From assembly GCF_022524485.1 (NCBI RefSeq), contig NZ_JAKXMK010000016.1, positions 1 through 64,000 on the forward strand: DNA of 64,000 nucleotides. Reading direction: 5' to 3'. Positions 1 to 8,245 of the stretch are shown one piece after another (within the stretch, counting starts at the first letter, position 1; every line of letters begins with the position of its first letter). Source of the stretch: Pseudonocardia alaniniphila (GTDB lineage Bacteria > Actinomycetota > Actinomycetes > Mycobacteriales > Pseudonocardiaceae). The notes under the pieces were generated by a model, which was not told where the DNA came from, searched no databases, and was given only the letters and a program-made list of their open reading frames with translations. A program made the translations under genes and the position numbers.

Positions 1-138
1 CAGTGCGCGGGAGCGTTCGTCCTCCCGGTGCACCATCGCCCGGGCGCGGTGACCGTGCTGGAGCAGCAGTTTGATCGCGCCGCCTCCGGTCTTGCCGGTG
101 GCGCCGGTGACCAGGAACAGCTCGTCATCGTCAGTCAT
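1..138 (-). CDS. NAD(P)-binding NmrA-like protein, 5' part only
   Basis: Only the first 46 codons are inside the window; the gene runs off the left edge. The start is the ATG at 138, with AAAGG about 6 nt upstream. The N-terminus reads as a short strand followed by TGATGKTGG, the glycine-rich turn of an atypical short-chain dehydrogenase/NmrA Rossmann fold, and then a basic stretch around HGHRARAMVHR as expected after the first helix. Such proteins bind NAD(P)(H) and act as redox sensors or as reductases. The substrate cannot be judged from this fragment. It lies downstream of the GMC oxidoreductase on the same strand, about 70 bp away, so they may be co-transcribed. Confidence 0.75.
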   Translation of the reverse strand, partial: MTDDDELFLVTGATGKTGGGAIKLLLQHGHRARAMVHREDERSRAL

Positions 139-207
139 CTGAATACCTTTCGTCGGGCTACCAGTTGCTGTCGAAGGCAGAACAGTGGGCGTCGCTCCTG
201 GACCCCA

Positions 208-1773
208 TCAGCTGCGGATGAGATCGGCGGCCTTTTCGGCGATCATGATCGTGCCCGCGTTGGTGTTTCCCCGGACGATTTGTGGCATCACGGAGGCATC
301 CACGACGCGTAGTCCGCCCATCCCGCGCACCCGCAGGTGGGGGTCCACGACGGCGTCGTCGCCTGTGCCCATCGCGCAGGTGCCGACCGGGTGGTACATG
401 GTCTGCGTCCAGCGGCGGGCGTAGGCGGCCATGGCGCCCCCGTCGAGGTCGGTCGGGATCGGAAGCAGCGGTTCGACCAGGTACTGCGCCACGGGGTCGG
501 TCTCCGTCATGGCGATCGTGTTCTGCAGTCCGTGGACGAGATCGTCGAGGTCGCGCCGGTCGTCGTACAAGGCGAGGTCGATCTCCGGATGGCTCAGAGG
601 GTCGGCCGATCGCAGTTTCAGGGTGCCGCGGCTGCGGGGCGCGAGCAGCGAGACGGTGGTCGTCATGCAGGGCCGACCGGGCGGAGCGAGGGTGTCCGCG
701 AACGGCATGGCCCCGGCGTGCACCTGCATGTCGGGCACGGTCAGGTTGCCGCGGGTGGAGAAAAAGGCGCACATCTCGGCGGGGCTGGTGCCCAGGGGGC
801 CGCGCCCGCACTGGGCCCAGAGTGTCTGTGCTGCCGGGGTGGCGGCGAGATCGGCGAGGTCAGGTCCGGTGATCACCTGGATCAACGGCACGGTGGGGTG
901 GTCGTGCAGGTTGGACCCGACCCCGGGCAGGTCCACAACGACGTCGATGCCGAAATCGCGGAGGTGGTCGGCGGGACCGATACCCGAGAGCAACAGCAGC
1001 TGCGGGGAGTTGATGCTGCCGCCGCACAGCAGGACCTCCGCTTCGGCACGGACGGCGACCTCGCGGTCACCATCGCGATGCACGACACCGACGGCCCGGC
1101 CGTTCTCGACGACCACCCTGGTCACCTGCGCGCCGGTGCGGACCTCGAGGTTGGGCCTTTCCAAGGCCGGCCGCAGGTAGGCATCCGCCGCGGACCAGCG
1201 TTGCCCGTCGTGGCAGGTCAGTTGGAACGGGCCGGTCCCCATCTGGGATTCGCCGTTGAAGTCGTCAGTGCGGCGCAGCCCCCACTCGGCCGCGGATTCC
1301 ACCCAGGCCAGGCAGACCTCGTGATCGAACACCTTGTCCTCGACCCGCAACGGCCCGTCGGTGCCGTGCAGCGGCCCGGCCAGGCGGTTGTTGCCCTCCG
1401 CGCGGACGAAGTAGGGCAGCACATCGTCGAAACCCCAACCGGCCGCGCCGTGATGGTCACGCCAGCCGTCGTAGTCGGCGTGGTTGCCTCGGATGTAGGC
1501 CATGGCGTTGAGCGAGGAGGACCCGCCGAGCATCCGGCCGCGCGGCATGTGGATCGAGGTGCCGGTGTGGGTCTGCCTGACGGTGCTGTAGCCCCAGTCA
1601 CACTCGGTGCCCAGCAGCGTCGCGAAGGCCGCGGGGATCCGCACCGCCGGTGCGGTGTCCTCGCCCCCGGCCTCGAGAAGCAGCACCCGCCGGCCCGGGT
1701 CCTCACTCAACCGCCCCGCCAGCACGCAACCAGCGCTGCCGGCGCCCACGATCACATAGTCGAACACGTCCAT
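208..1773 (-). CDS. GMC-family FAD oxidoreductase (choline/alcohol dehydrogenase type)
   Basis: This is a 521-residue glucose-methanol-choline family flavoenzyme, which oxidises an alcohol to an aldehyde or ketone using FAD. The N-terminal dinucleotide motif GAGSAG is at residues 10-15. GMC signature 1 (GGSSSLNAMAYIRGN) starts near 83 and signature 2 (GGSINSPQLLLLSGIGP) lies near 253. The C-terminal block has the active-site histidine in YHPVGTCAMG and the conserved Asn in RGNTNAGT. The length fits soluble bacterial members. I start at the ATG at 1773, which has a GAGGAG upstream and immediately precedes the first Rossmann strand; the open frame extends 17 codons further but without a domain there. 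The substrate is unknown: choline dehydrogenase and polyethylene glycol or medium-chain alcohol dehydrogenases share these motifs, and no betaine-aldehyde dehydrogenase neighbour supports choline. Confidence 0.9.
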   Translation of the reverse strand: MDVFDYVIVGAGSAGCVLAGRLSEDPGRRVLLLEAGGEDTAPAVRIPAAFATLLGTECDWGYSTVRQTHTGTSIHMPRGRMLGGSSSLNAMAYIRGNHADYDGWRDHHGAAGWGFDDVLPYFVRAEGNNRLAGPLHGTDGPLRVEDKVFDHEVCLAWVESAAEWGLRRTDDFNGESQMGTGPFQLTCHDGQRWSAADAYLRPALERPNLEVRTGAQVTRVVVENGRAVGVVHRDGDREVAVRAEAEVLLCGGSINSPQLLLLSGIGPADHLRDFGIDVVVDLPGVGSNLHDHPTVPLIQVITGPDLADLAATPAAQTLWAQCGRGPLGTSPAEMCAFFSTRGNLTVPDMQVHAGAMPFADTLAPPGRPCMTTTVSLLAPRSRGTLKLRSADPLSHPEIDLALYDDRRDLDDLVHGLQNTIAMTETDPVAQYLVEPLLPIPTDLDGGAMAAYARRWTQTMYHPVGTCAMGTGDDAVVDPHLRVRGMGGLRVVDASVMPQIVRGNTNAGTIMIAEKAADLIRS

Positions 1774-2242
1774 ATAGGACAAGGCTCCTCGAGGAATAGA
1801 AGAAGAATGGATCGAGAAAACCACGCCAGACCCTGGGCGTGCACGCCACGAAACGCATCGTCATCCGGCCCGCGAACGAAAACGTTCGGCCGACCCTCGT
1901 AATCGAGCCCCGGCCTGTCCGCCCAGCACCGTGGCGGTCGTGACCCGAAGAGCTGCACGACCTGGTTGAGACTCATGACGATGCCGATCGACTCGACGAC
2001 GACCCGCTCTGGATGGTGGTGGCGGGCAGCTCACCGCAACCACCGCCTGGCTCACGTCTTCGGACAGCAGACGCCGGCAGACCGCGAAGGCCTTGACGAC
2101 CATGTCGTGGAGCGGTCCCGGCCGGGTGTCGTACATCCCTCCCCAGCCCCGTGACACCGGAAGTCCCCGGTGACTCGGGTCGGCTGCGCTCGGGCGGCGC
2201 CGTCGTGGCCCGCCCGAGCCGGGCGGGAATTCTGGGCTCCGC
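1774..2242. other. intergenic stretch with no convincing gene
   Basis: About 470 bp lie between the GMC oxidoreductase start and the DUF899 gene stop. Short open frames exist on both strands (for example minus strand 1861-2157) but none has a ribosome binding site plus a recognisable domain, and the peptide composition changes frame to frame as in decayed or noncoding DNA. I assign nothing here. Confidence 0.5.
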
Positions 2243-3010
2243 TCAGTACTGCAGAGAGGGGTAGGCGGCGGCCTCTCCGCGTCCCTCCGGTGTCAGGTCG
2301 AGAGCGCCCCAGATCGGCCAGATCGGGTCCATGGCCGTGGAGTCCCCGCGCGCGAAGACCTGCTCGCTCGCCCACCGATGGTGGATTCCGTCCTCGTCGC
2401 GGGAGAACACATTGAGGATCGGCAGTTGAACACCGTCCGCTGTTTCGGCGTGGTAGTCGCGGTTGAAGGTGTTGTTCTTCGACGACAGGAGCCGCAGGTC
2501 CCGCCACTGGCGCTCCCGCGCGTAGGCGCCGAGCCGAGCGGCGTCCGTCTTCGCGATCACGACGAGGTTGATTCGCTCGGCGAGGTGGAAGGCGGCGCCT
2601 TCGAGCCCGTCGACGACCGAGGTGCACGACGGACACGGCTGCTCGACGAGCGGCAGCAGAGCCGTCTGCCCCTCCAGAGCACCCGCTCGTGGGTCCTCCG
2701 ACCAACGCGGGAACATCATGTTGTAGATGACAAGCGTGTCCTTGCTCGGCGCGAACAGTTCGGAGAACCGCACCTCGCTTCCGTCGGCGGCAGACTCGAA
2801 GACGTAGTCCTGAGCGAGGAGGCCGCCCGACGGAAGAGCCCGCCGCTGAGCCGCTACCTGCTCGTTGATCTGCCGGAGCTTTTCCTCCGCTTCCAGCAGT
2901 TGCTTGCGTGATTGCCGGTATTCGGTCGACTCGCCAGGGAACTGAATGTTCGGATCGCGCAACACTGCCGACCATTTGCTCATATCGCGTGGACCGCCCT
3001 TGAGGGCCAT
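2243..3010 (-). CDS. DUF899 family thioredoxin-like protein
   Basis: This 255-residue protein matches the DUF899 family, which has a thioredoxin-like fold. It begins with the typical helical segment of charged EYRQSRKQLLEAEEKLR type, followed by a strand-rich core. The line YNMMFPRWSEDPR and the cysteine motif CPSCTS (near residue 127) correspond to the family's thioredoxin-like active-site region. The start ATG has AAGGA 7 nt upstream. The enzymatic role of the family is not established; a peroxidase, reductase or chaperone role is possible but unproven. The HxlR regulator just upstream on the same strand (117 bp gap) is a plausible thiol- or quinone-responsive controller. Confidence 0.85.
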   Translation of the reverse strand: MALKGGPRDMSKWSAVLRDPNIQFPGESTEYRQSRKQLLEAEEKLRQINEQVAAQRRALPSGGLLAQDYVFESAADGSEVRFSELFAPSKDTLVIYNMMFPRWSEDPRAGALEGQTALLPLVEQPCPSCTSVVDGLEGAAFHLAERINLVVIAKTDAARLGAYARERQWRDLRLLSSKNNTFNRDYHAETADGVQLPILNVFSRDEDGIHHRWASEQVFARGDSTAMDPIWPIWGALDLTPEGRGEAAAYPSLQY

Positions 3011-3126
3011 CGGCTCATCCTTTCCTCGTGCTCAGTTTCTCCCTGTTGTCATCATCGAGACCGTCGAACAAAGTGCTCCGACTCCCGAGCGGAACGGCGA
3101 GCCGGCGCAGAGTGTGATTTGCCGAG

Positions 3127-3663
3127 CTAACCGAATGACCGACGGCCGTCGTCGTCTCTCCTCGACGGCGAACCTGAACCATCTTCGATGGGAGAGCCGG
3201 AACCTTCCGGGGAAGTCGCCGCATCGTCGCGGAGCACGACCTCGGCGTCCTCCACCACCTCGCCGCAGCCGGTGCATATCACCACCGGCACGAAGTCGTG
3301 GTCGCGGTGACGCAGCTGCCGAGTCGGCGACGAAACCGCCCACTGGTTGCCCCACGAAATCAAGCCCTGGATGACGGGCATCAGATCCCGCCCCGCTGCG
3401 GTGAGGAAGTAGCCATCACGGCCACCTCCCTCCTCCAACGGGTGTCGCTCCAAGATCCCGGCGGCCACCAGCTCGCGCAGCCGGGTGGCGAGCCGATCGG
3501 TCGGAGCGCCAGTGTTGCGAGCGATCTCGGTGAATCGATGGTTGCCGAGAACGACTTCTCGCACGGCCAACATCGCCCAGCGCTCACCCACGAGCTGCAA
3601 CGCCGCCGCCATCGCACACGGCCGACCAGGCAGCGACGCGGGATCGATCCGAGTCGTACTCAC
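3127..3663 (-). CDS. HxlR-family winged-helix transcriptional regulator
   Basis: The protein has 178 residues. Residues 15-105 form an HxlR/MarR-like winged helix: the opening CAMAAALQLVGERWAMLAVRE and the recognition region FTEIARNTGAPTDRLATRLREL are characteristic. The N-terminal cysteine before the helix (GRPCAM) is the conserved position used by several HxlR members (HypR, QorR, YodB) for oxidant or quinone sensing. The C-terminus carries a CxxC pair (VICTGCGEVVED) that could bind a metal and is followed by a low-complexity tail. The GTG start lies 6 nt after a TACGTT hexamer at 3670-3675, so the mRNA is probably leaderless. The likely target is the adjacent DUF899 gene, by position only. 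Confidence 0.88.
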   Translation of the reverse strand: MSTTRIDPASLPGRPCAMAAALQLVGERWAMLAVREVVLGNHRFTEIARNTGAPTDRLATRLRELVAAGILERHPLEEGGGRDGYFLTAAGRDLMPVIQGLISWGNQWAVSSPTRQLRHRDHDFVPVVICTGCGEVVEDAEVVLRDDAATSPEGSGSPIEDGSGSPSRRDDDGRRSFG

Positions 3664-3798
3664 ACCACGAACGTACGGCCGGACGCTTTGAAAACCAAAG
3701 TGTTATGCCCGGCGTCACACACCGGTCCCAGCAACGACCGCTACGTCGGGCGGACTGACCGGATCGTCCGGTCCTCCACCACCGTTCGCTCCCGGCCG

Positions 3799-5205
3799 TC
3801 AGAGGGCGGGGTGCTGGTCGCGGACCGGGCTCAACGACTCCAGCAGCGAGGCGATGTGCAGGATCGTCGACTCCGCGTGCCAGGTGGCCGCCAGCTGCAC
3901 ACCGATCGGCATGCCGTCGCTGCTCGTGCCGAACCGCATGGACAGGGCCGGGAGGCCTGTCAGGTTGAACGGGACGGTCGTCGAGCTCACGTGGAAAGGA
4001 CTAACCGTCCGGCCGTCGACGGTGAAGTCCCCGAGCTGGTGCTCGTGCGCGGGGATCGTCGTCACCGGGAGCAGCAGCAGGTCGTACCGCTGGAAGTACT
4101 CCGCGAAAGCGTCCCGGAGCCGCTCGACGGCCTGCTCGGCCAGGACGAAGTCCTCCACCGACGTGTCGGGCGTGCCGGCCAAGAACTTGGAGTAGCTGAA
4201 CATCTGGTCCTCATGGCCCTCGGTGACCTTGCGGAAGGCCGGCTTCACCTCCATGACGTTCAGCTTGGTCCAGAGTTCGAGCGGGTTGTCCCGCTCGAGG
4301 GCCGGAATGTTGACGGCGTCGACCCGGGCCCCTGCTCCCTCCAGGGCGTCGGCTGCCGCCTGCACAGTTGCCGCGACCTCGGGGTCGGTCGGACCGAGTC
4401 CCGAGTCGACCAGCCAACCCACACGGACCGGCCGGTCCGGCGAGGTGCCCAGGCCGGCGTCGAACTCGGGCGGGACGACGGCGAAGCCGTCGGCGCCGTC
4501 GGGGCCGGACAGCAGTGAGTACGCGAGTGCGAGGTCGCGGATGCTGCGGGCCATCGGACCGACGTGCCAGTTACGACGAGGTTCCCGCGGCCAGAGTCCC
4601 GTCATCGGGACGCGCCCGTGCGTCGCCTTGAAGGCCGCCACACCGGTGTCGGCCGCCGGACCGCGCACGGAGATGGACAGGTCGCTTGCGAGTCCGAGCG
4701 GCGACATCCCGGCCGCGATCGCGGCGGACTCGCCACCGCTCGACCCGCCGGCCGAGCGGTTGAGGTCCCAGGGGTTGTTCGTCCTGCCCGTCAGGAGGTT
4801 GTCGGACTCGATCCAGTACGAGAACTCCGGGAGATTGGTCTTTGCCAGGAGGATCCCACCGGCGTGCTTCATACGCGCCACGCTGGTGGCGTCCGTGTCC
4901 GGGACTCGCCCCGCGAACATGGGCGAGCCGCGCTGGGTGAGCACCCCAGCGGTGTCGAACGAGTCCTTGGCCGTGAAGGGCACGCCGTGGAGCGGCCCTA
5001 CCTCCGCACCCGCGGCGAGCTTCTCGTCCGCCGCCCGCGCGGCGTCCAGCGCGCCGTCGGCGAGCGTGACGATGGCGTTGAGCTCCGGATCGGTGGCCTC
5101 GATGCGGTCGAGGTGTGCCTGCACCACCTCGACAGAGGAAACCCTCCTGGTGCGGATCAGCTCGGCGAGTTCGGTCGCGTCGGAGTGGATGAGGTCGGTG
5201 GTCAT
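3799..5205 (-). CDS. amidase signature family hydrolase
   Basis: This is a 468-residue amidase signature enzyme, hydrolysing an amide bond with a Ser-cisSer-Lys triad. The catalytic lysine is in FTAKDSFDTAG (about residue 77). The glycine/serine-rich signature is RSAGGSSGGESAAIA, ending in DLSISVRGPA with the nucleophilic serine in the position expected from the consensus. The open frame continues 118 codons upstream, but the ATG at 5205 has a GAAGGG ribosome binding site and begins the usual N-terminal helices (ELAELIRTRRVSSVEVV). GatA is unlikely because no GatB/GatC neighbours occur. The operator 15 bp upstream matches the one before the adjacent TetR gene, so the amidase is probably its target. 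The substrate is unknown. Confidence 0.9.
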   Translation of the reverse strand: MTTDLIHSDATELAELIRTRRVSSVEVVQAHLDRIEATDPELNAIVTLADGALDAARAADEKLAAGAEVGPLHGVPFTAKDSFDTAGVLTQRGSPMFAGRVPDTDATSVARMKHAGGILLAKTNLPEFSYWIESDNLLTGRTNNPWDLNRSAGGSSGGESAAIAAGMSPLGLASDLSISVRGPAADTGVAAFKATHGRVPMTGLWPREPRRNWHVGPMARSIRDLALAYSLLSGPDGADGFAVVPPEFDAGLGTSPDRPVRVGWLVDSGLGPTDPEVAATVQAAADALEGAGARVDAVNIPALERDNPLELWTKLNVMEVKPAFRKVTEGHEDQMFSYSKFLAGTPDTSVEDFVLAEQAVERLRDAFAEYFQRYDLLLLPVTTIPAHEHQLGDFTVDGRTVSPFHVSSTTVPFNLTGLPALSMRFGTSSDGMPIGVQLAATWHAESTILHIASLLESLSPVRDQHPAL

Positions 5206-5219
5206 GATGATTCCCTTCT

Positions 5220-5239
5220 TAGACCGGTCTACTAGAAGA
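5220..5239. promoter_or_regulatory. probable TetR operator in front of the amidase gene
   Basis: The sequence TAGACCGGTCTACTAGAAGA contains the perfect palindrome TAGACCGGTCTA and agrees at 18 of 20 positions with the copy at 5889-5908 upstream of the tetR gene. It ends only about 15 bp before the amidase start codon, where a bound repressor would block transcription or elongation. Repetition in front of both genes is direct evidence; TetR binding is inferred. Confidence 0.7.
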
Positions 5240-5282
5240 AGGCACAGCCTGGGCCCGGTGTGCCGCAGGCGGCGGTGGCTCG

Positions 5283-5867
5283 TCAGACGTGGAGAACCCG
5301 GCGCGTGACCGCCATGGCGCGGTCGAGCTGGCCGGGGCTGGAATGGATCTTCGCGATCATGCTCGCCCCGAGCCACAGGTCGTAGAGGGCCTCGGCCGTC
5401 GCGCGGGGGCTGTCGTCGACGGACACGGACCCATCCGCGATGCCGTCGACGATCATCCGCTCCAGCCGGTCGACGATCGCCGCGGTGCCGGCCTTCGTCG
5501 TGACGCGCATCGCCTCCGACAGGTCGGCGATCTCCGCACCCAGCTTGACGACCAGGCACCCGCCCTGGCAGTCGTCCTTGACCTGCGTGTCGTAGAAGTA
5601 CTGCCAGTACCGCATCAGGTGCTCCGCCGAGCTCTTCTCCGTGTGGGCGACGATGCCGTCCATGGCCGCGAAGTAGTCGTCGAAGTAGCTCTTCATCAGC
5701 GCCTCACCGAAGGCGTCCTTGGAATCGAAGTAGTGGTAGAACGACCCCTTCGGCACGCCGGCCTCGGCGAGCACCTCGTTGATGCCGACCGCGGCGTAGC
5801 CCTTGGCAAGGACGATCCGCCGCGCGGTGTCCAGAAGGCTCTGACGGGTTTCCCTCTTGGCTGGCAT
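5283..5867 (-). CDS. TetR-family repressor (AcuR/NemR-like)
   Basis: This 194-residue regulator has an N-terminal TetR helix-turn-helix (residues 5-55, with LLDTARRIVLAKGYAAVGINEVL and PKGSFYHYFDSKDAFGEAL) and a C-terminal all-helical ligand domain. The C-terminal domain contains DDCQGGCLVVKL, a cysteine pair typical of the TetR_C_6/AcuR-NemR group that responds to electrophiles or acrylate-like compounds. It is followed on the same strand by the amidase gene (77 bp gap). Matching operators before both genes imply autoregulation and control of the amidase. The aldo/keto reductase and flavoprotein genes beyond are thematically related (electrophile detoxification), but I see no copy of the operator in front of them. 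Confidence 0.9.
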   Translation of the reverse strand: MPAKRETRQSLLDTARRIVLAKGYAAVGINEVLAEAGVPKGSFYHYFDSKDAFGEALMKSYFDDYFAAMDGIVAHTEKSSAEHLMRYWQYFYDTQVKDDCQGGCLVVKLGAEIADLSEAMRVTTKAGTAAIVDRLERMIVDGIADGSVSVDDSPRATAEALYDLWLGASMIAKIHSSPGQLDRAMAVTRRVLHV

Positions 5868-5888
5868 GGCGTCACAGTGACTCCGGAT

Positions 5889-5908
5889 TAGACCGGTCGT
5901 CTAGAAGA
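5889..5908. promoter_or_regulatory. probable TetR autoregulatory operator
   Basis: TAGACCGGTCGTCTAGAAGA lies about 22 bp upstream of the tetR start. It can be read as the inverted repeat TAGAC-N5-GTCTA and differs at only two positions from the element at 5220-5239. It resembles the TAGAC-type operators described for NemR/AcuR-like repressors (established knowledge); the binding protein here is inferred from position. Confidence 0.7.
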
Positions 5909-6138
5909 TGTGACGAGCGCCATCACGCCTAGGACCTGGTCGGGCTGTGTCAAGTCGTCTCGGGTCTCGCATCGTGCGTGGCTCAGCGACCACCCACGGT
6001 CGACGGCATCGATCCCGAGCCGGGCGCGGCTGCCCGACGACGACGATCGTCGGGTCGGACTGGGAAATCTCAACCCGTTCTTCACCTGGCAACCCGGGTG
6101 TGCGGGATCGACGCCGAGTACCACCACGAGTACGACCG

Positions 6139-7041
6139 CTACGGTGCCTCGATCGTCGACCCGAAGGTCGCAGCAACGCTCCGCCAGCCCTCCAGGGTGA
6201 TCGCGTCCGGATCGGGGCCTCCGCGCACGCCCGTGTCGAGGGCGTCGATGGCGGCAAGCTCGTCGTCGGTGAGGGCGAAGTCGAAGACGTCGAAGTTCTC
6301 GGCGATGCGGTGGGGCTTCGTCGACTTGGGGATCGCGGAACGCCCCTCCTGCAGGTGCCAGCGCAGCATCACTTGGGCGGGCGTCTTGCCGTGCGCCTTC
6401 GCGATCTCGCCGATGGTCGGGTCGTCGAGCGTGCCGCCGTGCTGGCCGTCGCGGTAGAACGTGATGCCGCCGATCGGCGACCAGGCCTGCGTCAGGATGC
6501 CGTGCTCGGCGTCGGCGGCCCGGACGTCGGGTTCTGAGAAGTACGGGTGGACCTCGATCTGGTTGACCGCGGGGACGACGCCGGTGTTCTTCAGCAGCGC
6601 GTCGAGGTGGCCGGGCATGAAGTTGGAGACGCCGATGGCCCGCACGCGGCCGTCATCGAGCAGCTTCTCCAGGGCGCGGTAGGCGTCGATGGTCAGATCG
6701 AAACGGCTGGGCAGGGGCTGGTGGAGGATGAGCAGATCGATCTGGTCGACCCCGAGCTTGCCGGCGCTCGTGTCGAAGGCCTTCAGGGTGGCGTCGTAGC
6801 CGTAGTCGCTGATCCAGATCTTCGTCTCGACGAAGACGTCCGACCGGGCGAGACCGGAGCGGCGGATGGCCTCGCCGACCTCATGCTCGTTGCCGTACGC
6901 GGCTGCCGTGTCGATGTGTCGGTAGCCCGTGCCGAGAGCGACCTCGACGGCGTCGATGGTCTCCTGAGGAGGTGTCTGGAAGACGCCGAAGCCGATAGCG
7001 GGCATCTCGACGCCGTTGTTCAGGGTCAGATTCGATGTCAT
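6139..7041 (-). CDS. aldo/keto reductase
   Basis: This is a 300-residue (alpha/beta)8-barrel aldo/keto reductase, NADPH-dependent, close in pattern to bacterial AKR5-type 2,5-diketo-gluconate or methylglyoxal reductases. Visible signatures are GYRHIDTAAAYGNEHEVG with the catalytic Asp and Tyr, VETKIWI with the catalytic Lys, LLILHQPLP with the His, the mid-barrel AIGVSNFMPGHL, and the C-terminal IPKSTKPHRIAENFDVF coenzyme loop. I use the ATG at 7041, which directly precedes the usual N-terminal LTLNNGVEMPAIGFGVF; the frame extends 57 codons upstream without family similarity. The substrate is not predictable. A role in aldehyde detoxification would fit the neighbouring TetR and flavoprotein genes. 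Confidence 0.92.
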   Translation of the reverse strand: MTSNLTLNNGVEMPAIGFGVFQTPPQETIDAVEVALGTGYRHIDTAAAYGNEHEVGEAIRRSGLARSDVFVETKIWISDYGYDATLKAFDTSAGKLGVDQIDLLILHQPLPSRFDLTIDAYRALEKLLDDGRVRAIGVSNFMPGHLDALLKNTGVVPAVNQIEVHPYFSEPDVRAADAEHGILTQAWSPIGGITFYRDGQHGGTLDDPTIGEIAKAHGKTPAQVMLRWHLQEGRSAIPKSTKPHRIAENFDVFDFALTDDELAAIDALDTGVRGGPDPDAITLEGWRSVAATFGSTIEAP

Positions 7042-7554
7042 GGCGTCACCTAGGCGCGATCTCGACGCATTCGGGTTCAGTGGCGAGTGAATAGGACTCG
7101 GACATCGTGGTCTCCTGTTCGTGTGGGTTGAACTGCGATGCGGCGATGACGACTCAGCGCTCCGTCGACCTACCCGGGCGAGATGAGGCCCTCGTAGAAC
7201 AGTCGGTACCAAAACCGGACTACCCGTTCCAGGTTATGGCATCCGGCGGGCGGCCCGCAGGAGGGGCGGCAAGTGGCGCGCGCCACATCGCCCATTCGTC
7301 CTCCACGTGACGTGCGATGCATCCCGATGGCCGCGCTGTCGCCAAGCTCACCTGCGCAAACCAGGAAAGCGGCGCCCGGGCCTCCCGGTAGCGGCGAGCA
7401 ACCGGACATGCCCTCCGAAGGGCTGGCCGTGCCCCGATCGATCGCCCGCCCCGCTCGCCGTCCGCGCCGGGTTCGCTCTGGGATTGGACCGCCTAGGACC
7501 AATCAGACGGCCAGACGTGCCTCGTCAACTCCGGTCCCGGGTCGCGGTGCCCGA
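7042..7554. other. intergenic stretch, no supported gene
   Basis: About 510 bp separate the aldo/keto reductase start from the WrbA-like gene stop. Open frames on both strands are short, arginine-rich and lack ribosome binding sites or domains. The segment nearest 7042 presumably holds the aldo/keto reductase promoter, but I could not identify a clear -10/-35 pair or a palindrome. Confidence 0.45.
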
Positions 7555-8205
7555 TCAGGAAGATGAAGCGCTCGCCCACGCTGTCGTGGCTGGTGTTGTG
7601 AACGACTGCAGGCGGGCGGTGAGCTGGGCCAGACGTCTGCCTTGGTAGCGGGCCGCGTGCAGGGTTGCCGGCGGGGGTAGGAGGCCGTCGGGTCCGCTCG
7701 GGTGGCTTGTTCCGTAGGGGTTGCCGCCCGCGCCGTGCACGGCGTCGTCGGTGTATCCGGGCGGCACGAGGATCGCGCCCATGTGGTAGGCGGAGTTGTA
7801 GAGGGCCAGCAGGGTGGACTCCTGGCCGCCGTGTCGAGATTGGCCGCTGACGAAGCCGGTGAAGGTCTTGTCGGCTAGTTGGCCCGCCGCCCACAGGCTG
7901 CCGCAGGTGTCGAGAAACTGCTTGAGCTGAGAGGCGATGTTGCCGAACCGGACCGGGGTGCCGAAGGCCAAGCCGTGCGCCCAGAGCAGGTCGTCGTGGC
8001 TGACCTCGGGGACGTAGGCCGAAACCTTCTGACGGTGGGTGGTCCAGGCGGGGTTGGCGGCGATCGTGGACGCCGGGGCCGATTCGGCGACTCGCCGCAG
8101 CCTGACCTGTGCGCCTTCGGATTGCGCGCCGTCGGCCAGTGCCTCGGCGAGCGCGTGTACGTTTCCTGTAGCCGAGTAATAGACGACGGTGATGTTGACG
8201 CTCAT
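7555..8205 (-). CDS. WrbA-like NAD(P)H:quinone oxidoreductase (flavodoxin fold)
   Basis: This 216-residue protein has a flavodoxin-like fold. The phosphate-binding loop YYSATGNVHALAEAL is at residues 9-23, followed by FGTPVRFGNIASQLKQFLDTCGSLWAAGQLADK, the FMN/dimer segment characteristic of WrbA/NQO IV enzymes. Its SGQSRHGGQESTLLALYNSAYHMGAILVPPGY block corresponds to the WrbA loop with HGGQE. These enzymes reduce quinones by two electrons and limit redox cycling. The C-terminal 20 residues are alanine/serine-rich and go beyond the usual WrbA end. The ATG start has a purine-rich GGAAGAA upstream. The divergent MFS-LysR unit begins farther upstream; this gene follows the MFS gene on the same strand by 40 bp and may be read together with it. 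Confidence 0.9.
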   Translation of the reverse strand: MSVNITVVYYSATGNVHALAEALADGAQSEGAQVRLRRVAESAPASTIAANPAWTTHRQKVSAYVPEVSHDDLLWAHGLAFGTPVRFGNIASQLKQFLDTCGSLWAAGQLADKTFTGFVSGQSRHGGQESTLLALYNSAYHMGAILVPPGYTDDAVHGAGGNPYGTSHPSGPDGLLPPPATLHAARYQGRRLAQLTARLQSFTTPATTAWASASSS

Positions 8206-8245
8206 CCCGGGTTCTTCCTTCTACTGTGTGCGCGGACTTCGGGGG

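Noticed and set aside
337..1902. 521-codon open frame on the plus strand
   Set aside because: It lies antisense to the GMC oxidoreductase, whose domains are unmistakable; long antisense frames are expected in GC-rich coding DNA.
1861..2157. 98-codon minus-strand frame with a helix-like start
   Set aside because: No ribosome binding site, sequence turns into Arg/Pro-rich composition after about 40 residues, no family recognised.
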